Assembly: GCF_002933395.1 (NCBI RefSeq)
Contig: NZ_PKFN01000007.1
Coordinates: 186,001-250,000, forward strand
Length of the DNA: 64,000 bases
Reading direction: 5' to 3'
From: Yoonia maritima
GTDB lineage: Bacteria; Pseudomonadota; Alphaproteobacteria; Rhodobacterales; Rhodobacteraceae
The stretch's first letter is position 1; each line of letters starts with the position of its first letter. A program made the translations under genes and the position numbers. The notes below the pieces were generated by a model. That model worked only from the letters and a program-made list of their open reading frames with translations. It was not told where the DNA came from and did no database searches. Shown here piece by piece: positions 20,446-30,380 of the stretch.

Positions 20446-21894
20446 ATGCTTGATTTACGCCCTGTTGGATATGTAGTTGGTCTTCTTGTTGCCGCGCTTG
20501 GCGCGACAATGCTGGTGTCATTGTTTGCCGATGTCTTGGCGCAAAACGGGCATTGGCCGGTCTTTTTCGAAAGCGCGGTTATCACCATTTTAACGGGTGG
20601 ATTGATGGCAATGGCCTGCTCAAACGGGGTTGGTCAGGGGCTATCGTTGCGCCAGACCTTTCTATTGACGTCGCTGGTATGGCTGACTTTGCCCGTTTTT
20701 GGTGCACTGCCGTTGATGTTAGGTGCACCCAACGCCAGCTTTACCGATGCTTTTTTCGAGGCAATGTCTGGGCTGACAACCACAGGATCGACCACATTCG
20801 AAGGTTTGGATGCGCTGCCTGAAGGTATTAAGCTTTGGCGTGCAACCTTGCAGTGGTTGGGTGGCGTCGGGATCATTGTGGTTGCGATGGTGTTCTTGCC
20901 CGAACTTCGCGTTGGCGGGATGCAGATTTTCCGATCTGAAGCCTTTGACACAATGGGGAAAATTCTACCGCGTGCAGGTCAAATCGCCAGCAGTATTTCA
21001 GTGATCTATATCGGGCTAACGGTGACCTGTACGCTGGCCTATAGCGCGGCGGGAATGAACGCGTTTGATGCGTTGGTGCATGCCATGACGACTGTATCAA
21101 CTGGCGGAATGGCGAATTACGACAGTTCTTTTGGCAGTTTCAGTGCGGCGGCGCACTATATCGGGACAGTGTTCATGATCCTTGCTGCCCTTCCGTTTGT
21201 GCGGTTTGTGCAGCTTGTCAGCGGAACCGCAAAGCCGATCTTACACGACAGCCAAATTCGCGTCTTTCTGTCCGTTATCAGTATATGCGTTCTGTTGATC
21301 ACATCATGGGTGTGGGGCCGAGAAGGCGAATTTACGGAACTCGCCTTTCGTGAAGCGCTATTCAACGTCGTGTCTGTCATGTCTGGTACAGGGTATTCAA
21401 GCGCGGACTATATGACTTGGGGAACGTTCCCTGTTGTGATTTTCTTTTTTGTTGGATTGGTGGGGGGCTGTGCGGGATCCACGGCTTGTTCAGTTAAGAT
21501 ATTTCGCTATCAAATTCTATTCGCATCGATCAAAGCGCAGGTGCGTCAAATCCATTCACCACATGGTATCTTCACCCCGCGCTTTGAAGGGCGCACGATT
21601 AGCGAAGACGTCATGAGCTCTGTCATGGCGTTTTTTGTGGCTTTCGTGCTGTTGCTTGGGGTGACGGCTGTGCTGTTGGCGATGACCGGTCTTGATTTCA
21701 TCACATCCGTATCTGGCGCTGCAACTGCCATTGCGAATATCGGTCCCGGTCTTGGGCCTGAAATTGGCCCAGCCGGAAACTTTGTGCATATAAACGACAG
21801 CGCGAAATGGATTTTATCCATGGCGATGTTTATTGGTCGGCTTGAGATTATGGTCGTGCTGACCATCCTTACCGTGAAGTTCTGGAAGACCTAG
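20446..21894 (+). CDS. trkH: TrkH family potassium uptake membrane subunit
   Basis: A 482-residue polytopic inner-membrane protein of the Trk/Ktr family that imports potassium. It has four repeated M1-P-M2 units; selectivity-filter-like glycines appear in MSGLTTTGST, TVSTGGMANY, VSVMSGTGYSS and ATAIANIGPGLG. TrkA, the NAD-binding regulator, is not in the window. No clear ribosome binding site precedes the ATG. It converges on the protease-like gene with adjacent stop codons. Confidence 0.93.
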   Translation: MLDLRPVGYVVGLLVAALGATMLVSLFADVLAQNGHWPVFFESAVITILTGGLMAMACSNGVGQGLSLRQTFLLTSLVWLTLPVFGALPLMLGAPNASFTDAFFEAMSGLTTTGSTTFEGLDALPEGIKLWRATLQWLGGVGIIVVAMVFLPELRVGGMQIFRSEAFDTMGKILPRAGQIASSISVIYIGLTVTCTLAYSAAGMNAFDALVHAMTTVSTGGMANYDSSFGSFSAAAHYIGTVFMILAALPFVRFVQLVSGTAKPILHDSQIRVFLSVISICVLLITSWVWGREGEFTELAFREALFNVVSVMSGTGYSSADYMTWGTFPVVIFFFVGLVGGCAGSTACSVKIFRYQILFASIKAQVRQIHSPHGIFTPRFEGRTISEDVMSSVMAFFVAFVLLLGVTAVLLAMTGLDFITSVSGAATAIANIGPGLGPEIGPAGNFVHINDSAKWILSMAMFIGRLEIMVVLTILTVKFWKT

Positions 21895-23625
21895 TTACCA
21901 GCAGCTGACCAACACAGTGATGTCAGCCGCGCGGCGTGTCATTGCTACAGGCGACATTTCCTGCGTGTCTTCGCTGCGTGTCGCGGTGATCCCGTTGCTT
22001 TCCAGCGTGGCGGTGATCTGTCCCGCGTCCAAAGAAAAGTTAACTTCTGGCGGTAAGACCTGCGCATTGCCATCAATTCGCGGCAATAGCATGCCTATCA
22101 CCGCGCCGAATTTATCAAAGACAGGGCCGCCTGCATCGCTTGGCTGGGGAAGGATCGATAGCCGTCCTATCCGATCATCACCGGACAGATTACGGATATC
22201 AACAACCTGCCCATATGTCAGTGTCGGGGCGCTTAGCACGCCGTTGTAGGGATAGCCGCCTACAACGATCTGATCTTGAAGGCGTGGCGTACGGATTTCA
22301 AACGCCGCTACATTCAAGGGCGAGATGCTTTCTGTGGGGCGCAACAAAGCGATGCCAAGGTCTGCATCTGTCATGATTGGCTCGGCTTCATATTCCCGAT
22401 CCAGCGTGATGCGTTCACAGCTCTCGATTGCCTCTGGGGTGGTCGCGACAATGCCGTTGTCTGAAACAAAAAATCCTGATCTCGACATACGGGGCTGGCG
22501 TACGGCAAGACCGGCCACCATATCGATCGCCTGATCTTCATTCGGGGGGGCAATTGCGGGATCCAAAACACCATCAAGCCGAGAAAAGCTTGATTTCATA
22601 ATGTCGAGAACGCGTTCCCGGCGTGCTTCGTCTCCGGCTGGCCAAACTAGAGTAAACCCTTTGATATCAGTACCTTCTAGCGAAACACTTGTGTAAGAAT
22701 GAAGGTCGTCATTTATCCCTTCGATCTCGAAGCTCGACTTCGTCAGGGTGCGCGATCCTGTCGTGGGGACAATGTCCAGAATTTGCATGATTTCATACAA
22801 GCCCTTTAGGCGCCCGGCATCCCCTTGTTGGGAAATGAACAGCACTTGCGCCTCTGCGACGTCGGCACTTGGGTCGAACCGTACGAATGGCGGCTTGTAT
22901 TCGGTGAAGGCAACAAGACCGGTTGGGATTTGCATCTGAATGCCAGATGCATCGTCACGAACCAGCCGCATACGTGTGCCTTCAAGGACGCTATTATATT
23001 GGTCAAACAGCATCTCGCGTTGGCGGGTGGTTAAAATGCCAGAAGGGTCTTGGTTGTTGGCGACTTGCCATGCTTGCATCGCGCTCCGCGTGCCGCGACC
23101 AAAAGACCCGTCAATTGCAGCGCTATAAAAGCCCGCCCACTTCAATGCCTTTTGCAATTCTTCACGCGCAGGGCGGTCTAATTCGGATTCTGATGCGCGC
23201 GCCTGCGCTGGGGTTTCATCCGATAATGGGGCTGCGTCCGATATGTTCGCTGAAACAGGAGTTTCTAATGTGGCTTGCGGCAATTGCGCAGAGGACGCCG
23301 TGCGCCCTCCAATGGGCCAAAATTGCTGTTGGAAAAAACGACCGTTTTTAACAAAGCTGTCGCTTGGGATCACGCCTAGCCCAAGCAAAGTACCTAGTGC
23401 GGTCTCAGCACTGGCTTCTGAATACGGGCCAATAAAGATACCGTAGAAACCGTCACCCAAATAATATCCGTGGACTGAATCGATTGTTCCTGCGTATTCG
23501 CGTGCGCGGTCTTGTGCGCCGGTCAACGTTTTTCGTGCCTCAATTTGAACCCAGAAAGTGTCTTGTGCTGTCGCCGAAACGGCTGAAACGCCCAAAAATA
23601 AAAACGCCGCAAGTAACTTGATCAT
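21895..23625 (-). CDS. Secreted SPOR-like/peptidoglycan-binding protein with inactive-looking trypsin-fold domain
   Basis: About 576 residues. A signal peptide (ending SATAQ) is followed by a SPOR-like segment (FWVQIEARKTLTGAQDRA to about 100), a peptidoglycan-binding_1 domain (LQKALKWAGFYSAAIDGSFG, about 160-210), a middle domain, and a C-terminal trypsin-fold domain. In the last, the usual GDSGGP nucleophile motif reads SDAGGPV, and the expected TNAHV histidine region reads VATTPEAIESC; only the aspartate (DADLGIALL) survives. It probably binds cell wall without cleaving protein. The ATG at 23625 follows GGGG; a GTG at 23631 is possible. Confidence 0.82.
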   Translation of the reverse strand: MIKLLAAFLFLGVSAVSATAQDTFWVQIEARKTLTGAQDRAREYAGTIDSVHGYYLGDGFYGIFIGPYSEASAETALGTLLGLGVIPSDSFVKNGRFFQQQFWPIGGRTASSAQLPQATLETPVSANISDAAPLSDETPAQARASESELDRPAREELQKALKWAGFYSAAIDGSFGRGTRSAMQAWQVANNQDPSGILTTRQREMLFDQYNSVLEGTRMRLVRDDASGIQMQIPTGLVAFTEYKPPFVRFDPSADVAEAQVLFISQQGDAGRLKGLYEIMQILDIVPTTGSRTLTKSSFEIEGINDDLHSYTSVSLEGTDIKGFTLVWPAGDEARRERVLDIMKSSFSRLDGVLDPAIAPPNEDQAIDMVAGLAVRQPRMSRSGFFVSDNGIVATTPEAIESCERITLDREYEAEPIMTDADLGIALLRPTESISPLNVAAFEIRTPRLQDQIVVGGYPYNGVLSAPTLTYGQVVDIRNLSGDDRIGRLSILPQPSDAGGPVFDKFGAVIGMLLPRIDGNAQVLPPEVNFSLDAGQITATLESNGITATRSEDTQEMSPVAMTRRAADITVLVSCW

Positions 23626-23802
23626 TTCCACCCCAAAGATCTTCGTTTTATCGTGGGGGTATGACTGACCCTTGCATTCGTGGGGCGCAAGGGCTGCATG
23701 GACAATTCATACGAAATTCAAACATTATGTCGCAACCCGTTGCCCAATTGACCCTTTGGGCGCAGCAGCCTATTGAACGCTTAATCGTAGACGAGGGTCA
23801 TC

Positions 23803-24723
23803 ATGGCAGACAAACCACGCAGTTTTCAGGAAATTATCCTGCGGCTTCAAAACTATTGGGCCAGCAAAGGCTGTGCCATTTTGCAACCCTATGACATGGA
23901 GGTCGGGGCAGGCACATTCCACCCGGCCACAACCCTGCGTGCGCTGGGTTCGAAATCATGGGCCGCAGCCTATGTGCAGCCGTCGCGTCGCCCAACAGAT
24001 GGCCGCTATGGTGAGAACCCGAACCGCCTACAGCACTATTATCAATATCAGGTTTTGATCAAACCAAGCCCGCCGGATTTGCAGGAACTCTATCTTGGTT
24101 CATTGAAAGCCATCGGCATTGATGCATCCCTGCACGACATCCGCTTTGTGGAGGACGACTGGGAAAGCCCAACATTGGGTGCTTGGGGCCTTGGTTGGGA
24201 AGTCTGGTGCGATGGGATGGAAGTATCCCAGTTTACCTATTTCCAGCAGGTTGGTGGCCATGACTGTAAACCAGTCTCAGGCGAGCTGACATATGGTCTG
24301 GAGCGCCTGGCGATGTACGTCTTGGGCGTGGATCACGTAATGGATATGCCATTCAACGACCCACAATCCCCCAGCCCGCTGACTTACCGTGATGTGTTTA
24401 AACAAACCGAAGAAGAATACGCGCGCTGGAACTTTGACATCGCCGACACGGATATCCTGTTACAGCACTTCAAGGACGCCGAGGCAGAATGCCAACGCAT
24501 CTTAGAACAGCCCGCAGAGGATCCCAAAACCGGTAAGCGCATCATCATGGCGCACCCCGCCTATGATCAATGCATCAAAGCATCACACCTGTTCAACCTG
24601 CTCGACGCACGCGGCGTGATTTCGGTCACCGAACGCCAAGCCTATATCGGACGCGTCCGGACATTGGCCAAAGCCTGCGCAGACGCGTTCGTCCAAACCG
24701 AAGCAGGCGGGGCAGCGGCATAA
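23803..24723 (+). CDS. glyQ: Glycyl-tRNA synthetase alpha subunit
   Basis: GlyQ (306 residues) is the catalytic class II aminoacylation subunit of the bacterial alpha2-beta2 glycyl-tRNA synthetase. Classic segments are [47 protein letters not shown], and [28 protein letters not shown] precedes the ATG at 23803. Its stop codon overlaps the next start by one base (TAATG), which couples it to the DUF6446 gene and then to glyS. Confidence 0.98.
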   Translation: MADKPRSFQEIILRLQNYWASKGCAILQPYDMEVGAGTFHPATTLRALGSKSWAAAYVQPSRRPTDGRYGENPNRLQHYYQYQVLIKPSPPDLQELYLGSLKAIGIDASLHDIRFVEDDWESPTLGAWGLGWEVWCDGMEVSQFTYFQQVGGHDCKPVSGELTYGLERLAMYVLGVDHVMDMPFNDPQSPSPLTYRDVFKQTEEEYARWNFDIADTDILLQHFKDAEAECQRILEQPAEDPKTGKRIIMAHPAYDQCIKASHLFNLLDARGVISVTERQAYIGRVRTLAKACADAFVQTEAGGAAA

Positions 24724-25253
24724 TGCCTTGGAACCGTATCGCAATTGTGGGGATCGTCGTGTCAGCTTTGATCGCAGGAGCCGCGCTTTATTACCTTCAG
24801 GTGTACGCCTACTACACGCCAGTAGCGGGCGATAACGCGCGTGTTGAACTGACCTCGGTCGTGACCGGCGAGGCCGAGCCGATCATCTTTGACAGCTTTG
24901 ATGGCATCGATTCCGACAGCAGCCCAATCCGTTACCGTGCGTGTTTCACGACTGTTCTTAGCCAAGCCATGCTAACAGAAACCTATGTGATCAAGGATGA
25001 TGCGGAACCACGCGTCGCGCCCAGCTGGTTTGACTGTTTCGACGCAGAACAGATCGGTGCTGACCTCGAACAGGGCGATGCGATTGCATTTCTTGGTACC
25101 GAAAACATCCACTATGGGATCGACCGCATTGTTGCGATTTACCCTGATGGCCGCGCCTATGCGTGGCACCAAATCAATGCCTGTGGCGAGGTCGTCTTTG
25201 ACGGCAATCCGGCCCCTGACACCTGCCCACCTGTACCCGAAAGCCAGAACTGA
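24723..25253 (+). CDS. DUF6446 family membrane-anchored protein
   Basis: A 176-residue protein between glyQ and glyS, a conserved position in Rhodobacteraceae. One N-terminal transmembrane anchor (IAIVGIVVSALIAGAALYYLQ, about 6-26) precedes a soluble, probably periplasmic domain with cysteines in YRACFT, WFDCFD, INACGEV and DTCPP. The start overlaps the glyQ stop and the stop overlaps the glyS start by one base each, so all three are coupled. The function of DUF6446 is not known to me. Confidence 0.82.
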   Translation: MPWNRIAIVGIVVSALIAGAALYYLQVYAYYTPVAGDNARVELTSVVTGEAEPIIFDSFDGIDSDSSPIRYRACFTTVLSQAMLTETYVIKDDAEPRVAPSWFDCFDAEQIGADLEQGDAIAFLGTENIHYGIDRIVAIYPDGRAYAWHQINACGEVVFDGNPAPDTCPPVPESQN

Positions 25254-27562
25254 TGCCTGATCTTCTGATTGAACTTTTCTCCGAAGAAATCCCTGCGCGG
25301 ATGCAAAAACGCGCCAGCGATGATCTGAAAAAACTGGTCACTGACGGTCTGGTCGAGGCTGGATTGACCTATTCGGGCGCAGCTGCGTTTTCGACACCGC
25401 GCCGCCTGGCGCTGTCCGTCGAAGGGCTGACGACCGAAAGCCAAGCCACCCGTGAAGAACGGAAGGGTCCGAAGGTAGGCGCGCCTGATAAAGCCATCGA
25501 AGGGTTCTTGCGTGGCGCTGGCGTGACCCGCGATGATCTAGAGATCCGCGACGACAAGAAGGGCCAAGTTTACTTTGCCGTGATCGAAAAGCCGGGCCGC
25601 TTGGCTGCGGATATCATTGCCGAAGTTCTTGAAAACGCGATCCGTAACTTCCCATGGCCGAAATCCATGCGCTGGGGTGACGGCCCGTTGAAATGGGTAC
25701 GCCCGCTGCATTCAATCCTGTGCATCACATCAGACGAGGCAGGCGCGCAGGTCGTGCCGCTGGACGTTGATGGGATCACATCTGGCAACACCACGCGCGG
25801 GCACCGTTTCCTTGCGCCTGATACAATCACCGTCACAGGTTTCGATGATTATGAGGCAAAACTGAAACGCGCCCACGTCATCCTGCGCGCGGATGAACGG
25901 GCCGAGATGATCTGGCATGAAGCCACCAATCAGGCCTTTGCCTTGGGGCTAGAGGTCGTCGAAGATCGCGGTCTATTGGCCGAGGTTGCCGGGCTGGTCG
26001 AATGGCCCGTCGTGTTGCTGGGCAAGATCGACGATGATTTTCTGGGCCTGCCACCAGAGGTGCTCCAAACATCGATGAAAGAACACCAAAAGTTCTTTTC
26101 CGTCCGTAACCCCAAATCCAACCGGATTGAGCGTTTCGTGACCGTCGCCAACATGGAAACCGCTGATAACGGGGCGACCATTCTGGCAGGCAACCAAAAG
26201 GTGCTGTCGGCGCGTCTGGCTGATGCCAAATTCTTTTGGGAAAACGATTTGCGCACGGTTAAGACCGTTGGTCTGGAAGGCATGGGCGCAAGCCTTGCCG
26301 ATGTGACATTCCACAACAAATTGGGATCGCAGGCTGACCGGATCAAACGGATCGAGGCGTTGGCACGCGAGATTGCACCTGCTGTCGGTGCAAAGCCTGA
26401 TCTGGCTGCCGAGGCCGCGCGGATTTGTAAGGCCGACCTATCGTCTGAAATGGTCTATGAATTCCCAGAAGTGCAGGGGCTTATGGGGCGTTATTATGCA
26501 GAGGCTGCTGGTCACGACGATGGTGTGCCTGCCGCATGCCAAGAGCATTGGCAACCGCTGGGGCCATCAGACGATGTGCCATCCGCGCCGATCTCAGTTG
26601 CAGTCGCACTAGCTGATAAGATCGACACGCTGACAGGGTTCTGGGCGATTGATGAAAAACCAACAGGTTCGAAAGACCCCTTCGCCCTGCGCCGCGCTGC
26701 GTTGGGGGTTATCCGGTTGGTTTTGGAGAATGGTTTAAGTCTATCTTTAGACACATTAATTAAGGATGCTTACGCTACATTATTGTCGACATCACTTTCA
26801 TGTGGGGCCAAGTCTGTTTGGGTATCTGCCGTTTTGGAAGGTGCCGATGATTCTGGAAACCGAACCCAGCTTGATGAGCGAATTTGGGCGGACGGTGATC
26901 CAATTTCACTTGTTCTTGATTATCAGTTCCCCCAAGGGTCAGGCATGCAAAATGTTTGTATCGAGTATGCGAGTGAGACTGTTATATCCTACGACTATGG
27001 GAAGAGTAGGCTCTTTGAATCTAGTGAATGGGTTCTTTGGGATCTCCTCTCCTTCTTTCACGACCGCTTGAAAGTCTTCCTAAAGGACAAAGGCATCCGT
27101 CACGATATCATTGACGCTTGCATTGCGATGCCGGGGAATGATGATCTGACGCTTTTGGTCAAACGGGCAGAGGCTTTGGCGGCGACTTTGGCCACTGATG
27201 ACGGTGAGAACCTGATTCAGGGGTTCAAGCGCGCCAACAACATTCTGACCCAAGCTGAAGAAAAAGACGGCGTTGAATATTCATACGGCGCGGACATTAA
27301 ATTTGCCGAAGATGACGCTGAAAAGGCGCTGTTTTCTGCCCTTGATGCTGCAGATGCAAAGATCGCGCCAGCGATGAAAAACGAGGATTTCAGCACCGCG
27401 ATGACCGCTATGGCGGCACTTCGTGGGCCGATTGATGCATTTTTCACCGATGTGCAAGTTAACGCCGATAGTCAGGTTTTGCGCCGTAATCGGCTTAACC
27501 TATTGTCACGCATTCGAAATATCTGCTTGTCCGTTGCGGATTTGACCAAAATCGAAGGCTAG
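25253..27562 (+). CDS. glyS: Glycyl-tRNA synthetase beta subunit with internal insertion
   Basis: GlyS (769 residues) supplies tRNA binding and the HD-like and anticodon domains of the heterotetrameric enzyme. The N-terminal MPDLLIELFSEEIPARMQ, central KEHQKFFSVRN, VSVAVALADKIDTLTGFWAI and C-terminal anticodon domain are all present. Between NGLSLSL (near residue 492) and DLLSFFHDRLKV (near 597) lie about 100 residues, where relatives I recall have about 25; this stretch is visibly AT-richer with different codon use. The frame is intact throughout. The subunit should be functional, since the insertion is in frame and flanks are well conserved. Confidence 0.95.
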   Translation: MPDLLIELFSEEIPARMQKRASDDLKKLVTDGLVEAGLTYSGAAAFSTPRRLALSVEGLTTESQATREERKGPKVGAPDKAIEGFLRGAGVTRDDLEIRDDKKGQVYFAVIEKPGRLAADIIAEVLENAIRNFPWPKSMRWGDGPLKWVRPLHSILCITSDEAGAQVVPLDVDGITSGNTTRGHRFLAPDTITVTGFDDYEAKLKRAHVILRADERAEMIWHEATNQAFALGLEVVEDRGLLAEVAGLVEWPVVLLGKIDDDFLGLPPEVLQTSMKEHQKFFSVRNPKSNRIERFVTVANMETADNGATILAGNQKVLSARLADAKFFWENDLRTVKTVGLEGMGASLADVTFHNKLGSQADRIKRIEALAREIAPAVGAKPDLAAEAARICKADLSSEMVYEFPEVQGLMGRYYAEAAGHDDGVPAACQEHWQPLGPSDDVPSAPISVAVALADKIDTLTGFWAIDEKPTGSKDPFALRRAALGVIRLVLENGLSLSLDTLIKDAYATLLSTSLSCGAKSVWVSAVLEGADDSGNRTQLDERIWADGDPISLVLDYQFPQGSGMQNVCIEYASETVISYDYGKSRLFESSEWVLWDLLSFFHDRLKVFLKDKGIRHDIIDACIAMPGNDDLTLLVKRAEALAATLATDDGENLIQGFKRANNILTQAEEKDGVEYSYGADIKFAEDDAEKALFSALDAADAKIAPAMKNEDFSTAMTAMAALRGPIDAFFTDVQVNADSQVLRRNRLNLLSRIRNICLSVADLTKIEG

Positions 27563-27641
27563 TTACAAAAGCTTTAAGTTTTCTTTGCTAAATAGGGGGG
27601 GAACCCCCTATGCTGCACTCACAGAATAAGGTGACGCCGCA

Positions 27642-30191
27642 GTGCAGCATATGACCGATATACAGCCTTTGACCTTGATCACACCGACCGCAGCAATGTC
27701 GGCCGGTGTCCATGGTGGCCGCGCGAAATGCTTACAGCGTCTGGTGCGGTTGGATATGCCAGTCCCGATGACAGTTGCGCTGTCGTTTGACACCGTGCGT
27801 AGTATTGCGCAGGGGCACATGCCTGACATGAATGCGCTACTGGCCCCGTTTGGCGAACAGCCGTTTTTATCTGTCCGTCCGTCCAGCCTTGACCCTGATT
27901 GGGGCGGGCCTAGCGCGGTTTTGAACGTTGGCATGAATGATGCCCGCCATGCGCGTTTAAGTGCGGATATTGGTGTTGAAGCTGCGACCGCGATCTATTT
28001 GCGGTTTGTGCAGTCTTATGCGGTTCATGTTGCCCGGCTTGATCCTGATGAGTTCTTTTTGCCCGATGTCGCGGATGCCGACAGCCTGAAGGCGATGCTT
28101 GACACCTACGAATTCGAAACCGACGAACCATTTCCGCAAGATGCCAGCGTGCAATTGGCCGAAGTGCTACGGTCGATGGCCCGTGCATGGGATGGAACCA
28201 CCGCCCGATTGTTGCGTCAGGCGAAAGGTGCACCCATCGACGCGGGGCTAGGTCTTGTCGTGCAGGCGATGGCGATGGGCGTGGGGCAGGGTGAATGCGG
28301 TTCTGGCGTGATCGAATTTGTCGATGCGACCTCGGGGCTGCCGAAAATCGTTGGGCGTTACCTTAGTCAAAGCCAAGGCCGCGAAACTATCCGTGACGCC
28401 GAAGGTGCGATGTATTTGAACCGGGACGATCGTGGTCCGTCGCTTGAGGAACGATGCCCTGATGTGTTCGCGCAACTGCTGGTGTTCGGTGATCTGGCGC
28501 GTAAAAAGTTGCGCGAAGAAATGCAGATCAAGTTCACCATTGAACATGGTGTGTTGCGCATTTTGGACGCCATCCGCGTACAACGTTCATCGCGTGCGAC
28601 TGTGCGTATTGCTGTGGCGCTTGCCAACGATGGAATTATCCCGCGCGAAGAAGCCGTGATGCGGGTTGAGCCTGCGGCGCTGTCTGAATTGTTGCACCGT
28701 CAAGTCGATCCACGCGCAAAGCGTGATCTGATTGTACGCGGTATTGCCGCAAGTCCGGGTGCCTCTGCTGGTCGTATCGTATTGACCGCGGCCGAGGCCC
28801 AAGCAAGCGCTGCCAGAGGCGAGCCTTGCGTATTGGTGCGCCGCGAAACCACGCCAGAAGATATTCGCGGGATGCATGCCGCACAAGCCGTCTTAACCAT
28901 GCGTGGCGGTGTCACCAGCCATGCTGCTGTGATTGGCCGCGGATTGGGATTGCCGTGCGTTGTTGGTGCCTCTGACCTGTCGATTGATCGTAAAAAAGGC
29001 GTGATTAGCGGCCCAGACGGCCGCAAATTCACTGCTGGTGATCTGATTACAGTTGACGGCACCACGGGGCAGATCCTTGCGGGTGAAGCCCCAATGCATG
29101 AGGCTGCGCTTGATGGGGCGTTTCAGACGCTTCTGGAATGGGCCGATGATTACCGTGATATTGGCGTGCGGGCGAATGCGGATACGCCTGCCGATGCCCA
29201 AGCTGCGCGTAATTTTGCAGCCGAAGGTATCGGTCTATGCCGGACAGAGCATATGTTCTTTGAGGGTGACCGGCTCGGCGTCATGCGCGAAATGATCTTT
29301 GCTGAAGGGTCGGATGATCGTCGTGCTGTGCTGGACCGTTTGTTGCCGATGCAGCGTGACGATTTTGAGGCGCTCTTTACCATCATGGCCGGCAAGAACG
29401 TCTGTGTGCGTCTGTTTGATCCGCCGCTGCACGAATTCTTGCCATCGGATAAGGCAGGCATGCGTGATTTGGCGGAACAACTTGCGTTGCCGATGCCAGA
29501 GGTGACTGAGCGCGTAAATGCGTTGACTGAATACAACCCGATGCTTGGTATGCGTGGGGTGCGGCTTGGTATCGCGATTCCTGAAATTTACGATATGCAG
29601 GCGCGTGCCATTTTTGATGCCATGGTCGCGGTCGGTAAAGCCGGAGTCGATATCTCGGTTGAGATTATGATCCCGCTGGTTAGCGCGATGCGCGAAGTCG
29701 AACTGGTGAAGACCCGCGTTGATGGCGTTGCGAATGCTGTGCGTGCGAAAAGCAAAACAGCGTTAAATTACCGCTTGGGCGTTATGGTTGAAACGCCACG
29801 CGCCGCGTTGCGTGCACAAGACATCGCCGGACACGCTGAATTTTTGTCATTCGGCACTAACGACCTTACCCAGATGACGTACGGCCTGTCGCGTGATGAC
29901 GCAGGGCGTTTTATGTCGGCCTATGTGCAGCAGGGCGTCTATGCCGAAGATCCGTTCCACACCTTGGATGTTGAAGGCGTTGGTGAACTTGTCGCACTAG
30001 GTGCAGAGCGCGGGCGGATGGGACGAAAAGATGTGATTCTTTCGATCTGTGGCGAACACGCTGGCAGTCGGACCGCGATTGCATTCTGCCGTGAGCATAA
30101 ATTTGATTACGTTTCTTGTTCGCCGTTTCGCGTACCCGTTGCGCGACTCACTGCGGCGCAGCTTGCAATTGCAAGTAAGGTAAAATCGTAG
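27642..30191 (+). CDS. PpdK-like putative PEP-binding protein (pyruvate phosphate dikinase family)
   Basis: About 849 residues with the PPDK layout: N-terminal ATP-grasp-like region (1-330), swivelling His domain (TMRGGVTSHAAVIGRG, phosphoryl-accepting His present) and C-terminal PEP/pyruvate barrel (GLCRTEHMF, FGTNDLTQMTYGLSRDDAGRF, SICGEHAG with the catalytic Cys). The ATP site looks altered: GGKGANL is GGRAKCL, the paired acids before FTIE are Q and K, and the LQTR motif is LDAI. It may not use ATP. Start: GTG at 27642, 8 nt after AAGGTG; ATG at 27651 is the alternative. It follows glyS by 79 bp. Confidence 0.85.
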   Translation: MQHMTDIQPLTLITPTAAMSAGVHGGRAKCLQRLVRLDMPVPMTVALSFDTVRSIAQGHMPDMNALLAPFGEQPFLSVRPSSLDPDWGGPSAVLNVGMNDARHARLSADIGVEAATAIYLRFVQSYAVHVARLDPDEFFLPDVADADSLKAMLDTYEFETDEPFPQDASVQLAEVLRSMARAWDGTTARLLRQAKGAPIDAGLGLVVQAMAMGVGQGECGSGVIEFVDATSGLPKIVGRYLSQSQGRETIRDAEGAMYLNRDDRGPSLEERCPDVFAQLLVFGDLARKKLREEMQIKFTIEHGVLRILDAIRVQRSSRATVRIAVALANDGIIPREEAVMRVEPAALSELLHRQVDPRAKRDLIVRGIAASPGASAGRIVLTAAEAQASAARGEPCVLVRRETTPEDIRGMHAAQAVLTMRGGVTSHAAVIGRGLGLPCVVGASDLSIDRKKGVISGPDGRKFTAGDLITVDGTTGQILAGEAPMHEAALDGAFQTLLEWADDYRDIGVRANADTPADAQAARNFAAEGIGLCRTEHMFFEGDRLGVMREMIFAEGSDDRRAVLDRLLPMQRDDFEALFTIMAGKNVCVRLFDPPLHEFLPSDKAGMRDLAEQLALPMPEVTERVNALTEYNPMLGMRGVRLGIAIPEIYDMQARAIFDAMVAVGKAGVDISVEIMIPLVSAMREVELVKTRVDGVANAVRAKSKTALNYRLGVMVETPRAALRAQDIAGHAEFLSFGTNDLTQMTYGLSRDDAGRFMSAYVQQGVYAEDPFHTLDVEGVGELVALGAERGRMGRKDVILSICGEHAGSRTAIAFCREHKFDYVSCSPFRVPVARLTAAQLAIASKVKS

Positions 30192-30380
30192 TTAGCAACA
30201 TATTATTGTTGCATTCTCTGTCCAAATGTCCTGATATTACCTTGTAATGCGCAGACTATCGCTGTGCCGTGGCGTCTTTTGGGCGCCCGGTGACGTTGGG
30301 GTAGACGGAAGCGCTTCTTTCCCCTAAAGACACCAGCGCCTGCGTGGGGCTGTTCCACGTAGTTTCCTGGGTGGGAAAAG
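30192..30380. other. Intergenic region before the SleB gene
   Basis: 189 bp with no gene. It is GC-rich with several short inverted repeats but no recognisable riboswitch or tRNA; it probably carries the promoter and 5' leader of the hydrolase gene. Confidence 0.4.

Noticed and set aside
30192-30380. Possible riboswitch before the SleB gene
   Set aside because: No known aptamer core could be recognised and the downstream gene does not suggest a metabolite.
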